Positions 13,195 through 25,827 of a stretch of DNA of 64,000 bases are shown one piece after another. Position numbers and translations under genes: made by a program. Below the pieces are notes generated by a model. That model worked only from the letters and a program-made list of their open reading frames with translations, did no database searches and was not told the origin of the DNA. Numbering within the stretch: the stretch's first letter is position 1; the number at the start of each line of letters is the position of its first letter. This stretch comes from Glandiceps talaboti (Eukaryota; Hemichordata; Enteropneusta; Spengelidae): positions 22,093,442-22,157,441 of the forward strand of contig NC_135564.1 of assembly GCF_964340395.1 (NCBI RefSeq), given 5' to 3'.

Positions 13195-13361
13195 CAGTGT
13201 TTTATTTAAGGGCGGTAAGTAGGTAAAATCTACCGGGGTTCCCACATCATTTTACCGGGGTTCCCCACCTAAACTATGATACATTGCATGGGAAGCACTA
13301 CCAGTTTTACCTCTTTCCCCCTTTCTGTTACCGGGGTTCCCAAACCTTAGCAAAAACACTG
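13195..13361. mobile_element. 167-bp MITE with CAGTGTTTT inverted ends
   Basis: The left end reads CAGTGTTTTATTTAAGG; the right end, on the other strand, reads CAGTGTTTTTGCTAAGG. Flanks share ATGTC on both sides (13190-13194 and 13362-13366), a 5-bp target-site duplication. Inside are three copies of TACCGGGGTTCCC. The ends are hAT-like in sequence but the duplication is shorter than the usual 8 bp. No coding capacity. Confidence 0.7.
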
Positions 13362-13469
13362 ATGTCTGTTTATATGTTTATCCCAATTTATGTATGCTAA
13401 TGAGCAATATGTAAATACATCATTATAATATATTTGCATATCATACATTTCACAGTAAAACATGTCACA

Positions 13470-16400
13470 ACTTTCTTTGGTTTGTACTCACAGACAAAAT
13501 CTTACAACTCTCTCTGGTTTGTACTCACAGACAACATCTTATAACTCTCTGATTTGTACTCACAGACAACATCTTATAACTCTCTGATTTGTACTCACAG
13601 ACAACATCTTATAACTCTCTCTGGTTTGTACTCACAGACAATATCTTACAACTCTTTCTCTGGTTTGTACTCAAAGACAACATCTTTCAACTCTCTCTGG
13701 TTTGTACTCACAGACAACATGTTACAACTCTCTCTGGTTTATACTCACAGACAAAATCTTACGACTCTCTCTCTGGTTTGTACTCACAGACAACATGTTA
13801 CAACTCTCTCTGGTTTGTACTCACAGACAACATCTTACAACTCTCTCTGGTTTGTACTCACAGACAACATCTTACAACTCTTTCTCTGGTTTGTACTCAC
13901 AGACAACATGTTACAACTCTCTGGTTTGTACTCACAGACAAAATCTTACAACTCTCTCTCTCTGGTTTGTACTCACAGACAACATGTTACAACTCTGGTT
14001 TGTACTCACAGACAACATCTTACAACTCTCTCTCTGGTTTGTACTCACAGACAACATCTTACAACCCTCTCTCTGGTTTGTACTCACAGACAACATGTTA
14101 CAACTCTCTCTGGTTTGTACTCACAGACAACATCTTATAACCCTCTCTCTGGTTTGTACTCACAGACAACATCTTACAACTCTCTCTGGTCTGTACTCAC
14201 AGACAACATCTTATAACCCTCTCTGGTTTGTACTCACAGACAACATCTTACAACTCTCTCTGGTTTGTACTCACAGAGAACATCTTACAACTCTTTCTCT
14301 GGTTTGTACTCACAGACAACATCTTACAACTCTCTGGTTTGTACTCACAGACAAAATCTTACAACTCTCTCTCTGGTTTGTACTCACAGACAACATCTTA
14401 CAACTCTCTCTCTGATTTGTACTCACAGACAACATGTTACAACTCTGGTTTGTACTCACAGACAACATGTTACAACTCTCTGATTTGTACTCACAGACAA
14501 CATGTTACAACTCTGGTTTGTACTCACAGACAACATGTTACAACTCTCTCTCTGGTTTGTACTCACAGACAACATCTTACAACCCTCTCTCTGGTTTGTA
14601 CTCACAGACAACATGTTACAACTCTCTCTGGTTTGTACTCACAGACAACATCTTATAACCCTCTCTCTGGTTTGTACTCACAGACAACATCTTACAACTC
14701 TCTCTGGTCTGTACTCACAGACAACATCTTATAACCCTCTCTCTGGTCTGTACTCACAGAAACATCTTACAACTCTCTCTCTGGTTTGTACTCACAGACA
14801 ACATCTTACAACTCTCTCTTTGGTTTGTACTCACAGACAACATCTTACAACTCTCTCTTTGGTTTGTACTCACAGACAACATCTTACAACTCTCTCTCTG
14901 GTTTGTACTCACAGACAACATGTTACAACTCTCTCTGGTTTGTACTCACAGACAACATCTTACAACTCTCTCTGGTTTGTACTCACAGACAACATCTTAC
15001 AACTCTCTCTGGTTTGTACTCACAGACAACATCTTACAACTCTTTCTCTGGTTTGTACTCACAGACAACATGTTACAACTCTCTGGTTTGTACTCACAGA
15101 CAAAATCTTACAACTCTCTCTCTGGTTTGTACTCACAGACAACATGTTACAACTCTGGTTTGTACTCACAGACAACATCTTACAACTCTCTCTCTGGTTT
15201 GTACTCACAGACAACATCTTACAACCCTCTCTCTGGTTTGTACTCACAGACAACATGTTACAACTCTCTCTGGTTTGTACTCGCAGACAACATCTTATAA
15301 CCCTCTCTCTGGTTTGTACTCACAGACAACATCTTACAACTCTCTCTGGTCTGTACTCACAGACAACATCTTATAACCCTCTCTGGTTTGTACTCACAGA
15401 CAACATCTTACAACTCTCTCTGGTTTGTACTCACAGACAACATCTTACAACTCTTTCTCTGGTTTGTACTCACAGACAACATCTTACAACTCTCTGGTTT
15501 GTACTCACAGACAAAATCTTACAACTCTCTCTCTGGTTTGTACTCAGACAAAATCTTACAACTCTCTCTCTGGTTTGTACTCACAGACAACATCTTACAA
15601 CTCTCTCTCTGATTTGTACTCACAGACAACATCTTACAACTCTGGTTTGTACTCACAGACAACATCTTACAACTCTCTCTCTGGTTTGTACTCAGACAAA
15701 ATCTTACAACTCTCTCTCTGGTTTGTACTCACAGACAACATCTTACAACTCTCTCTCTGATTTGTACTCACAGACAACATGTTACAACTCTGGTTTGTAC
15801 TCACAGACAACATCTTACAACTCTCTGATTTGTACTCACAGACAACATGTTACAACTCTGGTTTGTACTCACAGACAACATCTTACAACTCTCTCTCTGG
15901 TTTGTACTCACAGACAACATCTTACAACCCTCTCTCTGGTTTGTACTCACAGACAACATGTTACAACTCTCTCTGGTTTGTACTCACAGACAACATCTTA
16001 TAACCCTCTCTCTGGTTTGTACTCACAGACAACATCTTACAACTCTCTCTGGTCTGTACTCACAGACAACATCTTATAACCCTCTCTCTGGTCTGTACTC
16101 ACAGACAACATCTTACAACTCTCTCTCTGGTTTGTACTCACAGACAACATCTTACAACTCTCTCTTTGGTTTGTACTCACAGACAACATCTTACAACTCT
16201 CTCTTTGGTTTGTACTCACAGACAACATCTTACAACTCTCTCTTTGGTTTGTACTCACAGACAACATCTTACAACTCTCTCTCTGGTTTGTACTCACAGA
16301 CAACATGTTACAACTCTCTCTGGTTTGTACTCACAGACAACATCTTACAACTCTCTCTGGTTTGTACTCACAGACAACATCTTACAACTCTCTCTGGTTT

Positions 16401-17510
16401 GTACTCACAGACAACATCTTACAACTCTCTCTGGTTTGTACTCGCAGACAACATCTTATAACCCTCTCTCTGGTTTGTACTCACAGACAACATCTTACAA
16501 CTCTCTCTGGTCTGTACTCACAGACAACATCTTATAACCCTCTCTGGTTTGTACTCACAGACAACATCTTACAACTCTCTCTCTGGTTTGTACTCACAGA
16601 CAACATCTTACAACCCTCTCTCTGGTTTGTACTCACAGACAACATGTTACAACTCTCTCTGGTTTGTACTCGCAGACAACATCTTATAACCCTCTCTCTG
16701 GTTTGTACTCACAGACAACATCTTACAACTCTCTCTGGTCTGTACTCACAGACAACATCTTATAACCCTCTCTGGTTTGTACTCACAGACAACATCTTAC
16801 AACTCTCTCTGGTTTGTACTCACAGACAACATCTTACAACTCTTTCTCTGGTTTGTACTCACAGACAACATCTTACAACTCTCTGGTTTGTACTCACAGA
16901 CAAAATCTTACAACTCTCTCTCTGGTTTGTACTCACAGACAAAATCTTACAACTCTCTCTCTGATTTGTACTCACAGACAACATGTTACAACTCTGGTTT
17001 GTACTCACAGACAACATCTTACAACTCTCTGATTTGTACTCACAGACAACATGTTACAACTCTGGTTTGTACTCACAGACAACATCTTACAACTCTCTCT
17101 CTGGTTTGTACTCACAGACAACATCTTACAACCCTCTCTCTGGTTTGTACTCACAGACAACATGTTACAACTCTCTCTGGTTTGTACTCACAGACAACAT
17201 CTTATAACCCTCTCTCTGGTTTGTACTCACAGACAACATCTTACAACTCTCTCTGGTCTGTACTCACAGACAACATCTTATAACCCTCTCTCTGGTCTGT
17301 ACTCACAGACAACATCTTACAACTCTCTCTCTGGTTTGTACTCACAGACAACATCTTACAACTCTCTCTTTGGTTTGTACTCACAGACAACATCTTACAA
17401 CTCTCTCTTTGGTTTGTACTCACAGACAACATCTTACAACTCTCTCTTTGGTTTGTACTCACAGACAACATCTTACAACTCTCTCTTTGGTTTGTACTCA
17501 CAGACAATAT
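13470..17510. repeat. 37-bp minisatellite, about 109 copies, with higher-order structure
   Basis: The unit contains TTTGTACTCACAGACAACAT, then CTTACAACTCTCTCTGG. Unit length moves in steps of 2 (33-39 bp) through a (CT)n run at the unit end. All three plus frames lack stops over long stretches. The block 15779-16306 reappears at 16983-17510, an offset of 1,204 bp, showing segmental duplication inside the array. Confidence 0.97.
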
Positions 17511-19458
17511 CTTCCAATAATCTACAGGTCAGGACTGAGTTTATCCTGTCATTCACTACTGTGCTTACATTTTGTACTTCCAATACTCTACAGTTCAGGA
17601 CTGAGTTTATCATGTCATTCACTACTGTGCTTACTTCCAATACTCTACAGTTCAGGACTGAGTTTATCCTGTCATTCACTACTGTGCTTACATTTTGTAC
17701 TTCCAATACTCTACAGGTCAGGACTGAGTTTATCATGTCATTCACTACTGTGCTTACATTTTGTACTTCCAATACTCTACAGGTCAGGACTGAGTTTATC
17801 ATGTCATTCACTACTGTGCTTACTTCCAATACTCTACAGGTCAGGACTGAGTTTATCCTGTCATTCACTACTGTGCTTACATTTTGTACTTCCAATACTC
17901 TAAAGGTCAGGACTGAGTTTATCATGTCATTCACTACTATGCTTACTTCCAATACTCTACAGGTCAGGACTGAGTTTATCCTGTCATTCACTACTGTGCT
18001 TACATTTTGTACTTCCAATACTCTAAAGGTCAGGACTGAGTTTATCATGTCATTCACTACTATGCTTACTTCCAATACTCTACAGGTCAGGACTGAGTTT
18101 ATCATGTCATTCACTACTGTGCTTACTTCCAATACTCTACAGGACAGGACTGAGTTTATCCTGTCATTCACTACTGTGCTTACATTTTGTACTTCCAATA
18201 CTCTACAGGTCAGGACTGAGTTTATCATGTCATTTACTACTGTGCTTACTTCCAATACTCTACAGTTCAGGACTGAGTTTATCCTGTCATTCACTACTGT
18301 GCTTACTTCCAATACTCTACAGTTCAGGACTGAGTTTATCCTGTCATTCACTACTGTGCTTACTTCCAATACTCTACAGTTCAGGACTGAGTTTATCCTG
18401 TCATTCACTACTGTGCTTACTTCCAATACTCTACAGGTCAGGACTGAGTTTATCAAGTCATTCACTACTGTGCTTACTTCCAATACTCTACAGTTCAGGA
18501 CTGAGTTTATCATGTCATTTACTACTGTGCTTACTTCCAATACTCTACAGGTCAGGACTGAGTTTATCATGTCATTCACTACTGTGCTTACTTCCAATAC
18601 TCTACAGGTCAGGACTGAGTTTATCATGTCATTCACTACTGTGCTTACTTCCAATACTCTACAGTTCAGGACTGAGTTTATCATGTCATTCACTACTGTG
18701 TTTACTTCCAATACTCTACAGTTCAGGACTGAGTTTATCATGTCATTCACTACTGTGCTTACTTCCAATACTCTACAGTTCAGGACTGAGTTTATCCTGT
18801 CATTCACTACTGTGTTTACTTCCAATACTCTACAGTTCAGGACTGAGTTTATCATGTCATTCACTACTGTGCTTACTTCCAATACTCTACAGTTCAGGAC
18901 TGAGTTTATCATGTCATTCACTACTGTGCTTACTTCCAATACTCTACAGTTCAGGACTGAGTTTATCATGTCATTCACTACTGTGCTTACTTCCAATACT
19001 CTACAGTTCAGGACTGAGTTTATCATGTCATTCACTACTGTGCTTACTTCCAATACTCTACAGTTCAGGACTGAGTTTATCCTGTCATTCACTACTGTGT
19101 TTACTTCCAATACTCTACAGTTCAGGACTGAGTTTATCATGTCATTCACTACTGTGCTTACTTCCAATACTCTACAGTTCAGGACTGAGTTTATCATGTC
19201 ATTCACTACTGTGCTTACTTCCAATACTCTACAGTTCAGGACTGAGTTTATCATGTCATTCACTACTGTGCTTACTTCCAATACTCTACAGTTCAGGACT
19301 GAGTTTATCATGTCATTCACTACTGTGCTTACTTCCAATACTCTACAGGTCAGGACTGAGTTTATCATGTCATTCACTACTGTGCTTACTTCCAATACTC
19401 TACAGTTCAGGACTGAGTTTATCATGTCATTCACTACTGTGCTTACTTCCAATACTCT
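17511..19458. repeat. 57/66-bp minisatellite, about 33 copies
   Basis: The unit begins CTTCCAATACTCTACAGGTC and ends ACTACTGTGCTTA. Six copies, all in the left third, carry an extra 9 bp (CATTTTGTA). The right part has become homogeneous for the 57-bp form. Both 57 and 66 are multiples of 3, so frames are open on both strands (up to 812 and 664 codons). Directly abuts the 37-bp array. Confidence 0.97.
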
Positions 19459-20751
19459 GTCTTCCATTTATGATTCTAGAAAATGTTGATACATAAAAGG
19501 TAAAGAGATATTGACAGACTCACCACAAATCTCTCTTTGTCACTTCAACAGATTTAGTTTCCAGCAACTGTTACACACAGTTTTGAACCCAGACATACCA
19601 CAGCATCTTGAACACATTTAAGTGACATAGTAACCAACTGGGCAGTTGAACCCTGACCTTTTAGCACTTCCAATCTCAGACCCTTGTATGAGATGACCAT
19701 GCTAGGCATGGATCAGATAGTATCAGCTAAGGTATGACATTGTTGGCATGTCCTTACCACTGACAACTCAATCACAAGAGTTCATAGTAACCCAGACAAT
19801 GATACAACATAGACGTATAAGATGATCTTGGAAAGTATGAGGTTACCTCTTGCAGCTGGGTTGAAAGCACTCTTTCTTGACCTTTCTGTTCTATCTTGGA
19901 AGGTTGTCTAGTGTGAATTACGTGCATCTGTGCAGTCCTGGTGAAGCAGTATGATGCATTAGTCATGGATACAATTACAATATTTATAACCCTGACAACC
20001 ACTTTGACTTTGGTAAAACCAAGGTTATACAGGTCTCTGAATGCATACTCTAACCCTCCATACAACTTACAAGACACACAAAAGTATCAACTTTCCCAAA
20101 GTATGCGTTTATGACGCACAACTAGTTTCAAGTTTGGTGTTTCAAGTCTATTTACTGAGATTACAGTAACTACATAGAAACACTGCATTCCTCCACTAAA
20201 AACTAAAATGTTAAGATAAGACTATAAGAGCAATTTAACAATGACTTTTGATTGCAGCATATTTTATGAATTCAATCAACAATTTGCAACAATTTGGGGA
20301 GAAATTCAGTTGCAAAACATATATACTCCACTAACTCTAACTGGGTATTATGTTTTCATTAGACAAACAACAATGTCATCACTGAAAAGATATACTTACA
20401 TCACTAAACTTGTTTTATGCAACACATTTAATAATTCCCCTATAATAATCTCATTCCAGGCAACATACTACTTGTCTAATTATTAATTTCATTGAAACAA
20501 TTCATGATTTAAACAAGTAGTCATGTTCAATTTATCACTAAATACATCAAACCAATAATACACAGTACACAGTACCATAATTACTTGAGTAATTAGTAAA
20601 GAAGTAATTCAGACAATCAGAAGAATGCAAACTGTTTCCAGCAGAGTTTTACACTACTGTAAAAAGTGAATTTTACAATGTGCAAACATAAAAGATGGGG
20701 AAACATTGAGTAGTTAGTTATTGTTGGAGACTTTAAATTCTAATTTCAAAA
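19459..20751. other. Unique stretch between arrays, no gene recognised
   Basis: About 1.3 kb without tandem repeats. I checked both strands for coding character and splice-flanked frames and found nothing I can support. Confidence 0.45.
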
Positions 20752-23702
20752 TTACATTTGATGTCATTAATGAAAACATTTCAGTGCTTGGTGGTTTTAC
20801 ATTTGATGTCATTAATGAAAACATTTCAGTGCTTGGTGGTTTTACATTTGATGTCATTAATGAAAACATTTCAGTGCTTGGTGGTTTTACATTTGATGTC
20901 ATTTATGAAAACATTTCAGTGCTTGGTGGTTTTACATTTGATGTCATTAATGAAAACATTTCAGTGCTTGGTGGTTTTACGTTTGATGTCATTAATGAAA
21001 ACATTTCAGTGCTTGGTGGTTTTACATTTGATGTCATTAATGATAACATTTCAGTGCTTGGTGGTTTTACGTTTGATGTCATTAATGATAACATTTCAGT
21101 GCTTGGTGGTTTTACGTTTGATGTCATTAATGAAAACATTTCAGTGCTTGGTGGTTTTACATTTGATGTCATTAATGATAACATTTCAGTGCTTGGTGGT
21201 TTTACGTTTGATGTCATTAATGAAAACATTTCAGTGCTTGGTGGTTTTACGTTTGATGTCATTTATGAAAACATTTCAGTGCTTGGTGGTTTTACATTTG
21301 ATGTCATTAATGAAAACATTTCAGTGCTTGGTGGTTTTACATTTGATGTCATTAATGAAAACATTTCAGTGCTTGGTGGTTTTACATTTAATGTCATTAA
21401 TGAAAACATTTCGGTGCTTGGTGGTTTTACGTTTGATGTCATTAATGAGAACATTTCGGTGCTTGGTGGTTTTACGTTTGATGTCATTAATGAAAACATT
21501 TCAGTGCTTGGTGGTTTTACGTTTGATGTCATTAATGAAAACATTTCAGTGCTTGGTGGTTTTATGTTTGATGTCATTTATGAAAACATTTCAGTGCTTG
21601 GTGGTTTTACATTTGATGTCATTAATGAAAACATTTCAGTGCTTGGTGGTTTTACATTTGATGTCATCAATGAAAACATTTCAGTGCTTGGTGGTTTTAC
21701 ATTTGATGTCATTAATGAAAACATTTCGGTGCTTGGTGGTTTTACATTTGATGTCATTAATGAAAACATTTCAGTGCTTGGTGGTTTTACGTTTGATGTC
21801 ATTAATGAGAACATTTCAGTGCTTGGTGGTTTTACGTTTGATGTCATTAATGAAAACATTTCAGTGCTTGGTGGTTTTACGTTTGATGTCATTAATGAGA
21901 ACATTTCAGTGCTTGGTGGTTTTATGTTTGATGTCATTTATGAAAACATTTCAGTGCTTGGTGGTTTTACATTTGATGTCATTAATGAAAACATTTCAGT
22001 GCTTGGTGGTTTTACGTTTGATGTCATTAATGAAAACATTTCAGTGCTTGGTGGTTTTACGTTTGATGTCATTAATGAGAACATTTCAGTGCTTGGTGGT
22101 TTTATGTTTGATGTCATTTATGAAAACATTTCAGTGCTTGGTGGTTTTACATTTGATGTCATTAATGAAAACATTTCAGTGCTTGGTGGTTTTACATTTG
22201 ATGTCATCAATGAAAACATTTCAGTGCTTGGTGGTTTTACATTTGATGTCATTAATGAAAACATTTCGGTGCTTGGTGGTTTTACATTTGATGTCATTAA
22301 TGAAAACATTTCAGTGCTTGGTGGTTTTACATTTGATGTCATTAATGAAAACATTTCAGTGCTTGGTGGTTTTACATTTGATGTCATTAATGAAAACATT
22401 TCAGTGCTTGGTGGTTTTACATTTGATGTCATTAATGAAAACATTTCAGTGCTTGGTGGTTTTACGTTTGATGTCATTAATGAGAACATTTCAGTGCTTG
22501 GTGGTTTTACGTTTGATGTCATTAATGAAAACATTTCAGTGCTTGGTGGTTTTACGTTTGATGTCATTAATGAGAACATTTCAGTGCTTGGTGGTTTTAC
22601 GTTTGATGTCATTTATGAAAACATTTCAGTGCTTGGTGGTTTTACATTTGATGTCATTAATGAAAACATTTCAGTGCTTGGTGGTTTTACATTTGATGTC
22701 ATTAATGAAAACATTTCAGTGCTTGGTGGTTTTACATTTGATGTCATTAATGAAAACATTTCAGTGCTTGGTGGTTTTACATTTGATGTCATTTATGAAA
22801 ACATTTCAGTGCTTGGTGGTTTTACATTTGATGTCATTAATGAAAACATTTCAGTGCTTGGTGGTTTTACGTTTGATGTCATTTATGAAAACATTTCAGT
22901 GCTTGGTGGTTTTACATTTGATGTCATTAATGAAAACATTTCGGTGCTTGGTGGTTTTACATTTGATGTCATTAATGATAACATTTCAGTGCTTGGTGGT
23001 TTTACGTTTGATGTCATTAATGAGAACATTTCAGTGCTTGGTGGTTTTACGTTTGATGTCATTAATGAAAACATTTCAGTGCTTGGTGGTTTTACATTTG
23101 ATGTCATTAATGAAAACATTTCAGTGCTTGGTGGTTTTACGTTTGATGTCATTTATGAAAACATTTCAGTGCTTGGTGGTTTTACATTTGATGTCATTAA
23201 TGAAAACATTTCAGTGCTTGGTGGTTTTACATTTGATGTCATTAATGAAAACATTTCAGTGCTTGGTGGTTTTACGTTTGATGTCATTTATGAAAACATT
23301 TCAGTGCTTGGTGGTTTTACATTTGATGTCATTAATGAAAACATTTCGGTGCTTGGTGGTTTTACATTTGATGTCATTAATGAAAACATTTCGGTGCTTG
23401 GTGGTTTTACGTTTGATGTCATTAATGAGAACATTTCGGTGCTTGGTGGTTTTACGTTTGATGTCATTAATGAGAACATTTCAGTGCTTGGTGGTTTTAC
23501 GTTTGATGTCATTAATGAAAACATTTCAGTGCTTGGTGGTTTTACATTTGATGTCATTAATGAAAACATTTCAGTGCTTGGTGGTTTTACGTTTGATGTC
23601 ATTTATGAAAACATTTCAGTGCTTGGTGGTTTTACGTTTGATGTCATTAATGAAAACATTTCAGTGCTTGGTGGTTTTACGTTTGATGTCATTTATGAAA
23701 AC
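20752..23702. repeat. 45-bp minisatellite, about 65 copies
   Basis: The unit contains TTGATGTCATTAATGAAAAC, then ATTTCAGTGCTTGGTGGTTTTACA. It is very homogeneous: nearly all changes are at a handful of sites (ACATTT/ACGTTT, ATTAAT/ATTTAT, GAAAAC/GAGAAC/GATAAC, TCAGTG/TCGGTG). Two plus frames (998 and 989 codons) and a minus frame are open because 45 is a multiple of 3. The array is cut off at 23702 by the CAGTGTTCTCC end of the next element. Confidence 0.98.
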
Positions 23703-24696
23703 CAGTGTTCTCCATGAGGGGTTTTAGCAGGGCACCCTGGTATCGATGGCCAGCGCCCTGCTCCAAATGTTTTGCACCCTGGTATATCAGTTGTGTGCTT
23801 TGTTGTCATAGTTTTCCACCTCCCATATTGTTCCATGAACATTTGCATACGTTGAAGCCGTCAACATTATTTGTTATCACACATTAAACCCTCTTAGAAA
23901 ACAAATGATCATTCACACCTTTGCCGAAGTAAAGTGACATCTTTGTACCATGCGATAACGTGTTTCCCCTTCCACTGTCTATGATCACTTGAATTACATG
24001 GCAAACGTGATGCTATAAACTTTCGACTTGTATTCTTCAACATCATCAAAAAGTATAACAGACTCATATACCTTTTGATAAAGTGGTGATGCTGTGTTTT
24101 ATGTTCAACTTTACTCTGAAAACATTTTCAGGTTAATACATGGCCATCGTATATTGCGAAGTTCAACCAGGGCGACTGCATACAAAATTACGACATGGCG
24201 GTACTTGGCCATCGTATATTGCGAAGTTCAACCAGGGTGACTGCATACAAAATTCAACCAGGGTGACTGCATACAAAATTCAACCAGGGTGACTGCATAC
24301 AAAATTACGACATGGCGGTACTTGGCCATCGTATATTGCGAAGTTCGACCAGGGTGACTGCATACAAAATTCAACCAGGGCGACTGCATACAAAATTACG
24401 ACATGGCGGTACTTGGCCATCGTATATTGTGAAGTTCAAACAGGGTGACTGCATACAAAATTACGACATGGCGGTACTTGGCCATCGTATATTGCGAAGT
24501 TCAACCAGGGTGACTGCATACAAAATTACGACATGGCGGGTAATGACATCACAAAATCTCACAAGTTTTTGAAGTCCTCCGTAAAGTATAGAAAGTCTCA
24601 CGTATCATGAAATTTCAGCCAGATGCGACACTGTGTAGGTGTACTCAAATGTTTTAAATGTTTTTTTTTAAGTCTACTCGTCTCTGGACATTTAGT
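23703..24696 (+). mobile_element. Dispersed element A with CAGTGTTCTCC end, internal array expanded
   Basis: The element starts CAGTGTTCTCCATGAGG at 23703 inside the last 45-bp unit. The next 400 bp and the final 150 bp match, in inverted orientation, the copy at 46593-47297. The middle (24135-24540) is a tandem array where the other copy has one unit. The first 70 bp contain AGCAGGGCACCCTGG-type short inverted repeats. No transposase frame is visible, so it is probably non-autonomous. The 3' end is placed where homology with the other copy stops (GGACATTTA...TTTGAA). Confidence 0.65.
24135..24540. repeat. ~65-bp minisatellite inside element A
   Basis: GGCCATCGTATATTGCGAAG recurs about five times with GTGACTGCATACAAAATT; some copies contain only a partial unit (CAACCAGGGTGACTGCATAC alone). 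The lengths are irregular, giving a mosaic of full and partial units. Confidence 0.9.
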
Positions 24697-24811
24697 TTGA
24701 AATAATTGTAGCCTCCCTCAGAAAACTAACCATTATCTTTTTAAATAACTTGAAATAATTTTATCTTTCCTGACAAAACTAATCATATTGTTTGAAATAA
24801 TTTTAGTTTTC
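24697..24811. repeat. Short degenerate tandem repeat
   Basis: TTTGAAATAATT(G/T)TA recurs three times at 41-54 bp spacing between element A and the 51-bp array. Confidence 0.6.
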
Positions 24812-24915
24812 CTTCTAGAACCCAATTCACACACAGTTAACCTTGTAATACATATAGATGTACTTCTAGAACCCAATTCACACACAGTTAACCTTGTAAT
24901 ACATACAGATGTACT
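24812..24915. repeat. 51-bp minisatellite, left part (about 2 copies)
   Basis: The unit contains TTCTAGAACCCAATTCACAC, then ACAGTTAACCTTGTAATACATATAGATGTAC. It is interrupted at ATGTACT by the 4.0-kb element and continues at 28940. Confidence 0.92.
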
Positions 24916-25827
24916 CAGGGCATGCCTTTTGAGGCGAGCGATCGCTCCGCTCGCCTACCGCTCGCGCAAACTAAAATCCATGAGAGCGATTTTCCACTCG
25001 CCTGGGCCCCAACGAACCTGTACAACAGCCTGATGTTATTTTAAATCATTTTTCAGTATGTGGTTACCATAAAAATCAACGTTTGTTCGGTAAAATTACT
25101 TGGTGGGAGCGTGGCACACTTCCGTGTTCACAATCGTCGATCTCCAGCTGAAGTCAGCGCTGTCATTCATGACCTATATATGTATCTGAAATTTGCATTG
25201 CACTACCCTTATATGGGAAAAATAGTGACGTATTCGAAGCGGGACATGCATGATGTCATGGCATATCATGAATATTGATCAGCTCAGTATGCGTGGAGAT
25301 TTCAACTTACGCATCATTGCAAATTGCGCAATTACGATTGATACGATGACTGTTTGTAGTTCTCGTTTTCAGCAATCCATCGATGAGTTTTTAGTTTTAA
25401 ATTTCGATCGGCCTAGTTTTGTTAGAACAGGGTTTTTGGAGACCATCCGGCATCCTACGTGAATGTCTCCTCCGGAACATGAACAACAACTGCGATTTAT
25501 AGTCGCTACACAAAGTACATGCCCAGAGTTCCGACAATAGCTTGGTGATGTTTTGGAGGGCATTGAAAGAATGACAATAAAATAAGATCGATTATTTTAC
25601 AAAATAAAAATAAAAAGTCGACATTTTTCCCATCTTATCTTATTATTCTCGTGCAGTTTTCAGAGAAATTCCCGGGTTTTTATTTCATAATCTCCAACAC
25701 GCAGTTTCATTGTTTTTGTCCGATGATCTATTCAACTGCCGACCACGTCTGTTTTACCTCCATGACTTTATCGACTGCTGTAACATATACAATATTTGCT
25801 CGAATTTTCGCCTTGCCGTGATTTCTA

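Noticed and set aside
13470-19489. 812-codon frame crossing the 37-bp and 57-bp arrays
   Set aside because: It continues across two unrelated arrays only because both lack stops in that frame; a 664-codon frame lies opposite.
20752-23702. Open frames of nearly 1,000 codons in two plus frames and a minus frame
   Set aside because: The 45-bp unit has no stop in these frames, so every frame stays open; the frames end where the array ends. No non-repeat domain is attached.
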